A DNA stretch of 64,000 nucleotides, from the NCBI GenBank assembly GCA_944391715.1, contig CALXUP010000007.1, positions 1 to 64,000 on the forward strand. Direction: 5' to 3'. This document shows, piece by piece, positions 26,021-33,448 of the stretch. The first letter of the stretch is position 1, and each line of letters begins with the position of its first letter. The notes beneath the pieces were generated by a model. The model was not told the DNA's origin. It did no database searches and saw only the letters and a program-made list of their open reading frames with translations. Both the position numbers and the translations under genes were made by a program. Source of the DNA: an uncultured Alphaproteobacteria bacterium. Its GTDB lineage: Bacteria; Pseudomonadota; Alphaproteobacteria; RF32; CAG-239.

Positions 26021-26104
26021 ATTTCTCTCCTTAAACAGATTTATCGGTTTTCTTTTAAATAATACCGAAAATCTTTATTGACAACGGAATTTTTTAATTA
26101 TAAA

Positions 26105-26125
26105 CAATAATAGTAATCATTATTG
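26105..26125. promoter_or_regulatory. Predicted PerR/Fur-type operator
   Basis: CAATAAT-AGTAATC-ATTATTG is a 7-7-7 palindrome similar to PerR/Fur boxes. It lies 16 bp before the regulator's ATG and in the shared upstream region with the divergent flavodiiron gene. A TTGACA at 26,078-26,083 and TATAAA at 26,099-26,104 (15-bp spacing, short) lie just before it, so a bound dimer would block transcription. Confidence 0.6.
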
Positions 26126-26141
26126 ATTTTGATGAAGTGTT

Positions 26142-26528
26142 ATGAATTACTCCAGACAACGTGAACTTATTCTAAAAATCGTGCAGGCTGATATGAGCCA
26201 TCCGACCGTTGATGCCGTTTATCAGGCTTTGCGCAAAGAAATTCCGAACGTGAGTCTGGCAACAGTGTATCGGAATCTTAACCTGCTGGCCGAAAACGGC
26301 GATATCCGCAAGATAGAATCGCTCGACGGCACGGCTCATTTTGATTTTAACACCGGAAATCATTATCATTTCATTTGCATTAATTGCAATAAAGTTTATG
26401 ATATTCCCTGCGACGTTGCTCCGGATGCGGTAAAAAAAGCCGAAGAACTGAGCGGGTGTCATATTATCTCTCATGACCTTACCTTTCAGGGTATTTGCCA
26501 TGAATGTTTGAAACTCAAGAAAAATTAA
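26142..26528 (+). CDS. Fur-family regulator, PerR-like
   Basis: 128 aa. The winged-helix DNA-binding half has [35 protein letters not shown] with the recognition helix SLATVYRNL. The C-terminal half has the regulatory-metal motif [23 protein letters not shown] and a CxxC-type Zn site (CINC, CHEC). The rubrerythrin and flavodiiron neighbours and an upstream palindrome indicate a peroxide/oxygen sensor rather than an iron regulator. The pairing is common in anaerobes. It likely represses itself and both neighbours. Start chosen at the first ATG, 20 bp before which sits the box. Confidence 0.88.
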   Translation: MNYSRQRELILKIVQADMSHPTVDAVYQALRKEIPNVSLATVYRNLNLLAENGDIRKIESLDGTAHFDFNTGNHYHFICINCNKVYDIPCDVAPDAVKKAEELSGCHIISHDLTFQGICHECLKLKKN

Positions 26529-26547
26529 ATTTAAGGAGTCTTGTACT

Positions 26548-27087
26548 ATGGAACTAAAAGGATCTAAAACCGAAAAAAACCTGATGGAAGCATTTGCCGG
26601 CGAATCTCAGGCTCGCAACAAATATACCTATTATGCTTCCAAAGCCAAAAAAGAAGGCTATAACATTATTGCCGACAAGTTCGAGCAAACCGCCAATAAT
26701 GAAAAAGAACACGCAAAAATCTGGTTCAAGCTCCTGCACGGCGGCGAAGTCCCCTCTACCATGGACAATCTGAAAGATGCCGCGGCCGGCGAAAATTATG
26801 AATGGACCGATATGTATGCCCGCATGGCCAAGGAAGCCCGCGAAGAAGGTTTTGAAAAAATCGCTTTCTTGTTTGAAGCCGTCGGCAAAATCGAAAAAGG
26901 CCACGAAGAAAGATATCAGGCTTTGCTCGACTCTTTGTGCGAAGGCAAAATTTTTGAACGCCCGACCAAAGTTATTTGGGAATGCGCTAACTGCGGACAT
27001 CGGGTAGAATCTCCGAAAGCGCCGGAAAAATGCCCGGTTTGCGACCATCCGCAGGCTTATTTCTTTGAGTTGCAGGAACAATTCTGA
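26548..27087 (+). CDS. rbr: Rubrerythrin
   Basis: 179 aa. The N-terminal ferritin-like diiron domain has [22 protein letters not shown] and [15 protein letters not shown], with a second ExxH pair in [14 protein letters not shown]. The C-terminal rubredoxin domain has [29 protein letters not shown] with two CxxC pairs. It reduces hydrogen peroxide to water in the cytosol. It is preceded by AAGGAG and lies 19 bp after the PerR-like gene, so the two form an operon. Confidence 0.96.
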   Translation: MELKGSKTEKNLMEAFAGESQARNKYTYYASKAKKEGYNIIADKFEQTANNEKEHAKIWFKLLHGGEVPSTMDNLKDAAAGENYEWTDMYARMAKEAREEGFEKIAFLFEAVGKIEKGHEERYQALLDSLCEGKIFERPTKVIWECANCGHRVESPKAPEKCPVCDHPQAYFFELQEQF

Positions 27088-27113
27088 TTTTTTTGGAAAT
27101 AATCCTGAAAAAA

Positions 27114-27143
27114 AACCTCGTATTTTTGATTAAATACGAGGTT
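27114..27143 (+). terminator. Terminator after rubrerythrin
   Basis: AACCTCGTATTT (27,114-27,125) and AAATACGAGGTT (27,132-27,143) form a perfect 12-bp stem followed by TTTAT. Confidence 0.85.
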
Positions 27144-27153
27144 TTATTTATGA

Positions 27154-27633
27154 ATTTTACGCAGATCCTGTTCAAACACCTGCTCAACAGGCTCGACGTC
27201 TTCTTCCTGTTCTTCCGGATACAGTGCCAAAGCCGTAGGAACAACCCAATGCGGCAATACTTGCTATTCTTGTGAACAAGATTGTACTTATTCTTATACG
27301 GCGGCAAGTTGTTCTTCACAATGCAAAAATGTTGGTTCAAGCTCCTGTGTCAGAAACGGCACGACTTATTATGCCTCCTGCGGTTCTTCAAAGTGCTCAA
27401 GCTCTCAGACTTGCAATAATGGGACGTGCAAAAATATCGTTCCTATAAAACAATATTTTTATGGCTGTACAGGAGATTGTATAAAAGATGAATATCCTAA
27501 TTGTTATCTATATTATGACGATTTTGGAGTTGGAGAAAACGCTTGTATATCTCAGGGTGGCACTGTAACAGCTACTGTTCGTTTGTGTGAAAGAGATTAT
27601 TGTGTTGTACAAGGAACTTGTACAATTTATTAG
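27154..27633 (+). pseudogene. 5'-truncated cysteine-rich secreted protein gene
   Basis: A 159-codon open frame without a start codon (the codon before it is TGA) that encodes a Cys-rich sequence plainly related to the proteins at 23,054 and 49,911: CSNTCSTGSTSSSC...TTQCGNTCYSCEQDC matches the C-x2-TC-x2-GS...TECG-x2-CY-x-C module of the 23,054 gene. The signal peptide and conserved N-domain are missing. The frame begins 10 bp after the rubrerythrin terminator and ends in TAG followed by a terminator. The remaining frame is intact, so the loss of the 5' end may be recent, or it is kept as a donor cassette. Not likely to be expressed as a secreted protein. Confidence 0.75.
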
Positions 27634-27651
27634 AAAACTCTCTATAAAAAA

Positions 27652-27691
27652 AACACCCTCTCGGTTCGTTATCGAAATCCGGGAGGGTGTT
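27652..27691. terminator. Terminator after the cysteine-rich fragment
   Basis: AACACCCTC and GAGGGTGTT pair around a loop with further TCGG/CCGG pairing, followed by a T-run. It may also end the convergent membrane protein gene. Confidence 0.75.
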
Positions 27692-27693
27692 TT

Positions 27694-28446
27694 TTAAACA
27701 GCTTTGTTTTTGGCTGTTTCCAATGTTTTTTTGCGGTGTAAAAGCTGTTCTAAATTAAACTGTTCCAGTTCACAGCCACGAATATAGTCATTGGACTGCA
27801 GCTTTACACTCGTCTGATACCGACAGCGCCCCTCAGCATTACGGCAATTTCCGCAATCACATTTTTTGCCGCTCGGCAGCAGGCGCTGTTTGCTTTTGAC
27901 GATTGCCCTTTTTAAGATTTCTACATCGGTTATTTCCGAAATTTCTTCTTTTAGCCGTCTCAGATTGTTTTCTTTGCGCAAAACGGCATAATCTGTCTCC
28001 AGTTCTTTTTGATATTTGCGGGCGCGTATTTTATTTCTGATGATAAAATATGCCGCAGCTCCCAAAACCCAAAGACAAGGCAGGATGATGATGAAACATC
28101 CCGGCAGGCAGAACAAAATTGCAATGGCTGCCCAAACCGGAACCGACAACAGCATCGCGGCTGTTTCCGTACGGATAATTCCCGGTAAATCTCCGATTTT
28201 TTCGGCCAGGGGCATTGCCAAAGCCATTGTCCAAAGGATAATGCCGGAAGATATGCCGCGCCAGAAAAAGCTTTTTGCCAGACTAAATTCGTCAAACACC
28301 CACCAGATTATCAAAACCAAAAGAGCATAAATCAAGAACCTGCGATTCACGACATCACGCGCTTTTACATTTTCCGCGGTTTTCACCATGGTTTTAAATG
28401 CAAATAACACGGTCAAAAGCATTAAAATAATATTTAACCCGTCCAT
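27694..28446 (-). CDS. Membrane protein of unknown function, 250 aa
   Basis: The ATG at 28446 (MDGLNIILMLL) is preferred; the upstream extension would run through the cspA terminator. It has about five hydrophobic segments in residues 1-150, then a basic, coiled-coil-like cytoplasmic part, and near the C-terminus a Cys cluster, CDCGNCRNAEGRCRY, that could bind zinc or iron-sulfur. The tail SNDYIRGCELEQFNLEQLLHRKKTLE is helical. No family is recognised with confidence. No good ribosome-binding site was found. Confidence 0.6.
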   Translation of the reverse strand: MDGLNIILMLLTVLFAFKTMVKTAENVKARDVVNRRFLIYALLVLIIWWVFDEFSLAKSFFWRGISSGIILWTMALAMPLAEKIGDLPGIIRTETAAMLLSVPVWAAIAILFCLPGCFIIILPCLWVLGAAAYFIIRNKIRARKYQKELETDYAVLRKENNLRRLKEEISEITDVEILKRAIVKSKQRLLPSGKKCDCGNCRNAEGRCRYQTSVKLQSNDYIRGCELEQFNLEQLLHRKKTLETAKNKAV

Positions 28447-28527
28447 AATTATATAAATTTTAATATTTGTCTGAGGGTCTTTATAGCTTAATTTGACAAA
28501 ATTGTCAATTATAAATTCCGGCAGCAA

Positions 28528-28554
28528 AAAACCCGGACTGCACATCCGGGTTTT
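28528..28554 (-). terminator. cspA terminator
   Basis: AAAACCCGGA and TCCGGGTTTT form a 10-bp stem with a 7-base loop, 20 bp downstream of the cold-shock gene stop. Confidence 0.8.
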
Positions 28555-28573
28555 GGCCTTGCGCTTAAAAGAC

Positions 28574-28777
28574 TTATGCGAGTTTTAAGTTTCCGGCAAC
28601 AGTTTTGCCCCTTTCTTCCAAAAGCTCGTAGGTGATTTTAACCCCCTCTTCCAAAGAACGAAGCCCGGCTTTTTTGACTGCCGTTATATGAACAAAAATG
28701 TCTTGTCCGCCAGCATCCGGCGTGATGAATCCAAAACCTTTTTTGTTGTTAAACCATTTTACTGTTCCTGTTGCCAT
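28574..28777 (-). CDS. Cold-shock protein (CspA family)
   Basis: 67 aa, a single cold-shock domain. RNP1 KGFGFI and RNP2 DIFVHI are intact, and the protein starts MATGTVKWFNNKKG. It binds single-stranded RNA/DNA and acts as an RNA chaperone. The upstream region is about 250 bp without a gene (28,778-29,028), which leaves room for the long cold-regulated leader usual for this family; no specific element was identified there. Confidence 0.95.
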   Translation of the reverse strand: MATGTVKWFNNKKGFGFITPDAGGQDIFVHITAVKKAGLRSLEEGVKITYELLEERGKTVAGNLKLA

Positions 28778-29028
28778 TTGTAATTTTCCTTATAAAAAAC
28801 AGGTTGATACGATATAACTATCTTATTGTGGAAAACTGTCTGGCCAATAGTTTATCAACTCAACAATTATCAGAAGCATACACTCTCTGACCACAGAGCT
28901 TAGTTATAGGGAAGATTCTAAACTTTATATTTCAGATTGCAAGAAAATTATTTTAAATTTGTTGTTTTTCGGATTTTGCTGATTATATCCGCACTGCGTA
29001 AAAAAACTCTTTTGAAAGGAATAATCTG

Positions 29029-29445
29029 ATGAAAAAAATGTTTTATATTATGTCGGCGATTTTGCCGGTCGTCCTGCTGGCTAATTTGTCGGAAGCCCAG
29101 GCTCAGCGCAAAAATTCTACCGATAAAGAGATGAAAGCCGCCGTTGAAATGGTGGACAAGAAAGACGCCAAAATCAAACACTGGATGAGCGAAGAAAACA
29201 ACGAAATTTCCGAAGACTACAACAAGGCCATTAAAAAAATTGATAAATCGAGCTTTTCCGCCGCCAATAAAGATATTTTAAAAACGCAGGCCCAGCACAA
29301 CAAAGAGCTGATGCAAAAACAGGTTCAGGAACGCGGCGATTTGATGATGAAACACTGGCAGGAACGCGAAGGTATGCGCGCCGAAATGAAACAAAGCAAA
29401 GAAAACCGCAAGGCCGTTAAAGAAGTAAATGATATTCTTGACTAA
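29029..29445 (+). CDS. Small secreted coiled-coil protein
   Basis: 138 aa. Residues 1-25 form a signal peptide with cleavage near EAQA-QR. The mature part is highly charged and predicted all-helical (KEMKAAVEMVDKKDAKIKHWM, then KQVQERGDLMMKHWQEREGMRAEMKQSKENRKAVKEV), so it is a periplasmic helical protein, perhaps a Skp- or Spy-like chaperone by general character. No specific family motif was found. It has its own terminator and an AAAGGA ribosome-binding site. Confidence 0.65.
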   Translation: MKKMFYIMSAILPVVLLANLSEAQAQRKNSTDKEMKAAVEMVDKKDAKIKHWMSEENNEISEDYNKAIKKIDKSSFSAANKDILKTQAQHNKELMQKQVQERGDLMMKHWQEREGMRAEMKQSKENRKAVKEVNDILD

Positions 29446-29465
29446 AGTCTTTGAATTTTTATAAA

Positions 29466-29501
29466 AAAACGGGAAGATCTCAAAAGAGATCAACCCGTTT
29501 T
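29466..29501. terminator. Bidirectional terminator
   Basis: AAAACGGG...CCCGTTTT with an inner GATCTC/GAGATC stem; serves the genes ending at 29,445 (+) and 29,503 (-). Confidence 0.8.
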
Positions 29502-29502
29502 C

Positions 29503-29781
29503 TTATTTGATGAACGAATGCCAGACAAACGCCGCCGTCCACAAAATTGCAGAACCTATCAGCGATACCAGGCAAACATCAAGGAAGCCGGAGAATGAAA
29601 ATTCTGCGCCGGGCATAAAACGGTACAGAAAAAATATTCCCAAGAAAAAGCTCAGGCAGAATGAACCGCCCAGCGGTGCTTCTTCTTTTCCATTCGCGTA
29701 ATCTTTATTGGTGATCCAAATGCAATAAATTGCAAAAACCATCAATACTAACGCGAAGATATTCCATAAGATTGTCATCAT
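29503..29781 (-). CDS. Small membrane protein, 92 aa
   Basis: Three predicted transmembrane helices (about residues 4-24, 42-58 and 66-88) and a short charged loop, NKDYANGKEEAP. No family is recognised. It starts with two consecutive ATG codons. It is convergent with the coiled-coil protein gene and divergent from proS. Confidence 0.5.
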   Translation of the reverse strand: MMTILWNIFALVLMVFAIYCIWITNKDYANGKEEAPLGGSFCLSFFLGIFFLYRFMPGAEFSFSGFLDVCLVSLIGSAILWTAAFVWHSFIK

Positions 29782-29961
29782 AGTTGTAATAATTTTATGA
29801 AACAGTTACCGAAAGGCAGCCGTTTCCGGTTAATAATAATAAAAAAACTAATATATTTTAGAATTTTATTATATCACAATTTTCAGAGTCGGACAATATT
29901 AAATTTTCTGCAAAAATAAGGTCTTCACAAACGGCAATATTTCTGTTAAATTGCTTTTCGT

Positions 29962-29985
29962 GTCTGCGGCAACGGGGCTGCGGAC
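29962..29985 (+). other. Possible hairpin in the proS leader
   Basis: GTCTGCGGC and GCTGCGGAC pair with two G-U wobbles in RNA of the + strand, 37 bp before the proS start codon, followed by a weak T-stretch. It might be a leader control hairpin; there is no further support. Confidence 0.25.
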
Positions 29986-30021
29986 CTTTAATTATGTCAT
30001 ATTAAAAAAAGGAATAAACTT

Positions 30022-31539
30022 ATGGTATTAAAATCCACTAGAGCAGGCAACTATCCTGAATGGTATCAAAATGTTATTAACGAAGCCGATATGGCCGAGA
30101 ACTCGTCTTCTCCGGGATGTATGGTCATCAAGCCGTGGGGATACGGCATTTGGGAACGCATCCGCGACGTTTTTGACGAGAAAATCAAATCAACCGACCA
30201 CGAAAACTGCTATTTTCCAATGTTTATTCCGCTTTCGTTCTTTCAGAAAGAGGCTGAGCACGTTGACGGTTTTGCCAAGGAAATGGCGATTGTTACTCAT
30301 TCCCGCCTGTCTATGAAAGACGGCAAGCTCGTTCCGGACTCAAAACTTGAAGAACCGTTAATCGTTCGCCCGACTTCCGAGGCCATTATTGCAGACTCGT
30401 TCTCAAAATGGGTCAAATCTTACCGCGATTTGCCGGTGTTGGTTAATCAATGGGCAAACGTCGTCCGCTGGGAGATGCGTCCGCGCCTGTTTTTGCGCAC
30501 CCGCGAGTTTCTCTGGCAGGAAGGCCATACCGCCCATTCGACCGCCAAAGAAGCCGAAGAAGAAACCAAACGTATGCTGGAGGCTTATCGCGAACTTTGT
30601 GAAGAAACGCTGGCCATGCCGGTTTTGATGGGCCGCAAACCGGAACACGAAAAATTCCCCGGCGCAATCGACACTTATTGCGTGGAGGCCATGATGCAGG
30701 ACGGAAAAGCCCTGCAAGCCGGTACGTCGCACTTCCTCGGGCAGAATTTTGCAAAATCCGCCAATATCTCTTTTGTGAACAAAAACAACGAACAGGAATA
30801 TGCTTATACGACTTCCTGGGGTGTTTCTACCCGGCTTATCGGCGGCGTTATCATGACCCATGCCGATGATGACGGAATGGTCGTTCCGCCCCGGATTGCG
30901 CCTTATCAGGTTGTGATTATTCCGGTCATTAAAAATCCGGAAGACGAAGACAAGATTATGGCTTATATTACCAAAATCCAAGCCACGCTCAAGTCTTTGA
31001 CGCCGTTTGGCGAAAAAATCCGCGTTAAAGTCGACAAACGCGACCGCAAGAGCGTGGACAAGTTTTGGGAATGGACCAAGAAAGGCGCTCCGATTGTTTG
31101 TGAAATCGGTATGCGCGACGTGGAAGGCGGCAAGGTTATGGTTAAAGAGCGTCTCAAACTCAACACGCCGGAAGGCAAGCAAATCGTCTCGGCCGAGGAA
31201 TTTGAGCAATCGGTTGTTTTCCGGCTGGAAAATATTCAATCCGAGATGTTCGCCCGTGCTAAGGCTCGCTTAACGGACAATATCCGTACAGACATTGCTT
31301 CTCCGGAAGAATTTCGTCGCTATTTTGCCCAATCCAATGAATGGATTCCCGACAACAAGCAAGGCAAAGTTGCTTTTGTTCGCGGCAAGTGGTGCGCCGA
31401 TCCGCAGACGGAAGACATTCTTAAAGAAATGAAAATCACAATCCGCTGTATTCCGTTTGACCAGAGCAACAGCGAAGGCATTTGTCTGCTGACCGGAAAA
31501 CCGGCGACGATGGATGTGATTTACGCCAGATCTTATTGA
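30022..31539 (+). CDS. proS: Prolyl-tRNA synthetase, archaeal/eukaryotic-type
   Basis: 505 aa. A class II synthetase with the core YPEWYQNVI, GCMVIKPWGYGIWERIRD, NCYFPMFIPLSFFQKEAEHVDGF (motif 1 region), RPTSEAIIADSFSKW (TxE motif 2) and GTSHFLGQNFAKS / TTSWGVSTRLIGG (motif 3). It lacks the bacterial INS editing insertion and has the extra C-terminal domain ending in Tyr (VIYARSY), both features of the archaeal/eukaryotic-like ProRS. Most Alphaproteobacteria use a short bacterial-type enzyme, so this gene is probably an old horizontal replacement. It attaches proline to tRNA-Pro. Confidence 0.95.
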   Translation: MVLKSTRAGNYPEWYQNVINEADMAENSSSPGCMVIKPWGYGIWERIRDVFDEKIKSTDHENCYFPMFIPLSFFQKEAEHVDGFAKEMAIVTHSRLSMKDGKLVPDSKLEEPLIVRPTSEAIIADSFSKWVKSYRDLPVLVNQWANVVRWEMRPRLFLRTREFLWQEGHTAHSTAKEAEEETKRMLEAYRELCEETLAMPVLMGRKPEHEKFPGAIDTYCVEAMMQDGKALQAGTSHFLGQNFAKSANISFVNKNNEQEYAYTTSWGVSTRLIGGVIMTHADDDGMVVPPRIAPYQVVIIPVIKNPEDEDKIMAYITKIQATLKSLTPFGEKIRVKVDKRDRKSVDKFWEWTKKGAPIVCEIGMRDVEGGKVMVKERLKLNTPEGKQIVSAEEFEQSVVFRLENIQSEMFARAKARLTDNIRTDIASPEEFRRYFAQSNEWIPDNKQGKVAFVRGKWCADPQTEDILKEMKITIRCIPFDQSNSEGICLLTGKPATMDVIYARSY

Positions 31540-31540
31540 T

Positions 31541-31561
31541 AAAAGGGGCTCTGCCCCTTTT
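31541..31561 (+). terminator. proS terminator
   Basis: AAAAGGGGC-tct-GCCCCTTTT hairpin directly after the stop codon. Confidence 0.85.
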
Positions 31562-31667
31562 ATTATATCCCCAAGAATATTTCTTTCTTTTGTTACTTTT
31601 GGGTGAAAAAATTTTTTCTTACTTCTTGTTTTTTATAATTTATTTTTATTACATGCTTTACAGAAAA

Positions 31668-31782
31668 CCCCGAGTTTACTCGGGGCTGAATGCCAAGGTA
31701 TCGTTAGATACCGTTCCACGCCAACGAGCGTGGTCAAACCTCTAGGTTTGTAACGACTATAGAACCCCCAGTTTACTGGGGG
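31668..31782. mobile_element. Array of five tight hairpins, possible IS200/IS605-derived mini-element
   Basis: Five short hairpins in 115 bp: CCCCGAG-ttta-CTCGGGG (31,668-31,685), GGTATC-gtta-GATACC (31,697-31,712), CCACGC...GCGTGG (31,716-31,733), CAAACC-tcta-GGTTTG (31,735-31,750) and CCCCCAG-ttta-CTGGGGG (31,765-31,782). The outer two share the loop and GTTTAC core. Subterminal hairpins of this kind, and the GTAACGACTATAGAACCCCC phrase, recall ends of IS200/IS605-type elements and their palindrome-associated mini-derivatives. No transposase or tnpB is present. The assignment is inference from structure only. Confidence 0.35.
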
Positions 31783-31791
31783 ATATCTATT

Positions 31792-31818
31792 GTTACTTTT
31801 TGAGTGCCAAAAAGTAAC
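31792..31818. repeat. Inverted repeat opening repeat module 1
   Basis: GTTACTTTTT and AAAAAGTAAC form a perfect 10-bp stem with a 7-base loop. The same element opens module 2 at 56,694-56,720, marking a shared left boundary. Confidence 0.85.
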
Positions 31819-31843
31819 CAAAAAGGCAGCCCTACGCTCATTT

Positions 31844-31944
31844 GCTAAGGTTTCAGAGCAAAAGCCGGGAGGCCGGCAGCCACAAAACTCGCTACGCTCT
31901 CTACCATTGTGCTTCATTTTCAGGTTTTGCTCCAAAACCTAAGC
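31844..31944. repeat. Covarying stem-loop A of module 1
   Basis: Arms GCTAAGGTTTCAGAGCAAAA (31,844-31,863) and TTTTGCTCCAAAACCTAAGC (31,925-31,944) pair at 17 of 20 positions; the two adjacent CA mismatches become G-U pairs if the minus strand is transcribed. The loop of about 60 nt contains CTCGCTACGCTCTCTACC. Identical arms recur at 56,746-56,827. Confidence 0.8.
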
Positions 31945-32020
31945 CATTCGCAAAGGGTACCTAGTCGTGCCGGATGAGAGATTGTGCTTTAAGAGCAAAA
32001 GTCAAGCCCAACCTCATTTT

Positions 32021-32101
32021 CTAAGCTTTCAGCCCAAAGTTAAGGTCACTACGTTCCAAGGCTTAGTGCTTCACTATTACCTCTTTGGGCCAAAAGCTAA
32101 G
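32021..32101. repeat. Covarying stem-loop B of module 1
   Basis: Arms CTAAGCTTTCAGCCCAAAG (32,021-32,039) and CTTTGGGCCAAAAGCTAAG (32,083-32,101) pair at 16 of 19 positions, with unpaired positions exactly equivalent to those of stem-loop A. The variable triplet is CCC/GGG here, AGC/GCT in A and GAA/TTC at 56,948-57,028. Confidence 0.8.
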
Positions 32102-32144
32102 AAATCATTCGGTAATCGGGCTGGTCAACTCTCCCCAGCTTAGG

Positions 32145-32192
32145 CATCTAAGCTCGCTGCGGTTGCTAAAGCTTCCCTTGCTTGCTAAGATG
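32145..32192. repeat. Covarying stem-loop C of module 1
   Basis: CATCTAAGC (32,145-32,153) and GCTAAGATG (32,184-32,192) pair except for one central A-A. The copy at 57,159-57,206 has CATCTAGGC/GCCAAGATG, a compensated A-T to G-C change. Confidence 0.75.
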
Positions 32193-32203
32193 TTACAAAG
32201 GGC

Positions 32204-32246
32204 TTGCAGATAAAAACAACCGGAGCAGCGGTTGTTTTTACTTAGC
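32204..32246. repeat. TTGCAGAT hairpin, copy 3
   Basis: TTGCAGAT, then AAAAACAACCG (32,212-32,222) paired with CGGTTGTTTTT (32,229-32,239), then ACTTAGC. Copies at 70-112, 280-321 and 57,218-57,260. The A-run before and T-run after make it terminator-like on both strands. Confidence 0.85.
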
Positions 32247-32394
32247 GCCCTCTTTCAAGAGAGGGGGAATTATTTTTAAGTACTGTCATTCTCGGGCTTG
32301 ACCTGCACGGCAGGCGCGCGGCAGATTGAAAGCATTGTGCTACAGAGACCGCGGTACTCCGGCGTTTTTTATGAGGGGCTTTGTGTCTTGTTAT

Positions 32395-32736
32395 TTAATC
32401 CTCTATCTCTTCTTCCAAAGCCTCAAAATTGTCGCAAGGGTCTTCATTGAAGTCTTCCGGTATGGCGTCAGTCGTTTCATTCGGATTTGGCTCAACCAAA
32501 CGCAGTTCTATTCTTCTGTTATAAAACTTCAGAAGTTTCTTTAACACACTTAATTTCAGAACACCGCGGCCAAGCTCAATGTCATCAAGTTCTCTTTCCG
32601 TTATTTTTAATTTTTTACATATCTGCCACACCCGAAGATGGCGTTCGTGGCGTTCAAAGAACAACGCAAAACCTAATGTCTTGTTGAAATTTCTTAGATG
32701 ATCCTGGGCTGTAGTATGATAATAAAAATTTCCCAT
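32395..32736 (-). CDS. Small HTH (Xre-like) protein encoded in repeat module 1
   Basis: 113 aa. Residues about 30-75 (LRVWQICKKLKITERELDDIELGRGVLKLSVLKKLLKFYN) fit a Cro/CI-type helix-turn-helix, although the spacing is somewhat unusual. The C-terminal 30 residues are very acidic (NEDPCDNFEALEEEIED). The ribosome-binding site GAAGGAG lies 9 bp before the ATG. The long structured leader upstream (32,754-32,924) and the first nine codons are duplicated at 57.5 kb, where the rest of the gene is missing. It is likely a regulator or antitoxin-like protein; no partner toxin was seen. Confidence 0.65.
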   Translation of the reverse strand: MGNFYYHTTAQDHLRNFNKTLGFALFFERHERHLRVWQICKKLKITERELDDIELGRGVLKLSVLKKLLKFYNRRIELRLVEPNPNETTDAIPEDFNEDPCDNFEALEEEIED

Positions 32737-32753
32737 TTCTTTTTAGCTCCTTC

Positions 32754-32924
32754 GTTTTGTTAAAACAAAACCACCTTAAAAGCTAAGGTGGCGGAGCTGA
32801 AAAACTGTGAAAAAGCAGTCATCCTTATTCGTCGTGTGGGCACGCTTATCTGACTACACTCCACCCGAAGTGGAAAAACAGTGAGATGTTTTCTAGACAC
32901 CACAACCGGTCTCCCGGCTGCGGT
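32754..32924 (-). ncRNA. Candidate structured 5' leader RNA of the HTH gene, copy 1
   Basis: About 170 nt on the minus strand, highly conserved with the copy at 57,503-57,676. Stems, given by + coordinates: 32,899-32,909 with 32,914-32,924 (11 bp, GAGA loop; two pairs are G-U only on the minus strand), 32,861-32,864 with 32,870-32,873, 32,833-32,836 with 32,841-32,844, 32,771-32,778 with 32,784-32,791 (CCACCTTA/TAAGGTGG), and 32,754-32,761 with 32,764-32,771 next to the ribosome-binding site. One stem shows a compensatory A-T to G-C change between copies. It might be a cis-regulatory leader or an independent RNA. No Rfam family is recognised by eye. Confidence 0.5.
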
Positions 32925-33058
32925 TTTTATCTTAAACAAATCTTTTCCTTTTGCAAGTTGAATTTTATCTTTTGCCGTACAATATTACAGTAATCAAATA
33001 TTAATCTTTTAGGTTTATTTTGATTTGGAATATAGTTGTTTTTTGGGGAGAAATCAGA

Positions 33059-33424
33059 ATGAATAAATTTAAATATGCCCTGCTCTGCGGACTGCTTGCA
33101 ATTCCGACTTTGGCTCGTGCCGACGTCTCGACCAAGACGCCGTCCCAACAGATTGATTTTGCACAACTGCAGGCAAAGCTGCAGGAAATCAGCGATGAAG
33201 AATTTAACAAGCTGGATACCGACAAAGACGGAAATATCTCACAAGAAGAATATATTGAATATATGGTTCAGGAAACCCGCAAAAAGTCTGCCAAGTCTTT
33301 TTCCCAGCTTGATACAAACAAAGACGGCAAAATTTCTAAAGACGAATATAACGAATTTGTAAATCAGGCTACGGGGCAAATGGGAAAATTTTTGAAAATG
33401 ATGCAGGATCAGGTTCAAAAATAG
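33059..33424 (+). CDS. Secreted EF-hand protein
   Basis: 121 aa from the ATG at 33059, which follows GGGGAG. A signal peptide (residues 1-20, cleavage near ARA-DV) precedes two EF-hand loops: DTDKDGNISQEE (about residues 49-60) and DTNKDGKISKDE (about 83-94), each with the Asp, Asp, Asp, Gly, Ile, Glu ligand pattern. It probably binds calcium in the periplasm or outside the cell. The amidohydrolase gene follows after 24 bp. Confidence 0.85.
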   Translation: MNKFKYALLCGLLAIPTLARADVSTKTPSQQIDFAQLQAKLQEISDEEFNKLDTDKDGNISQEEYIEYMVQETRKKSAKSFSQLDTNKDGKISKDEYNEFVNQATGQMGKFLKMMQDQVQK

Positions 33425-33448
33425 GCAATTATTTCTGACGGACTTTTT

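Larger units (their letters stand above)
31792..32394. repeat. Repeat module 1, non-coding part
   Basis: A 600-bp gene-free block that recurs in the same order at 56.7-57.4 kb. It contains the opening inverted repeat, stem-loop A (31,844-31,944), stem-loop B (32,021-32,101), stem-loop C (32,145-32,192), the TTGCAGAT hairpin (32,204-32,246) and a conserved stretch from CTGTCATTCTCGGGC to the next gene. Several small open frames here look like chance frames. The block runs into the small HTH gene and its leader, which are part of the same duplication. Confidence 0.8.

Noticed and set aside
31633-31935. Small frames in the repeat module as genes
   Set aside because: They cover the non-coding stem-loops and hairpins and have no ribosome-binding site or motif; module 2 does not preserve the frames.
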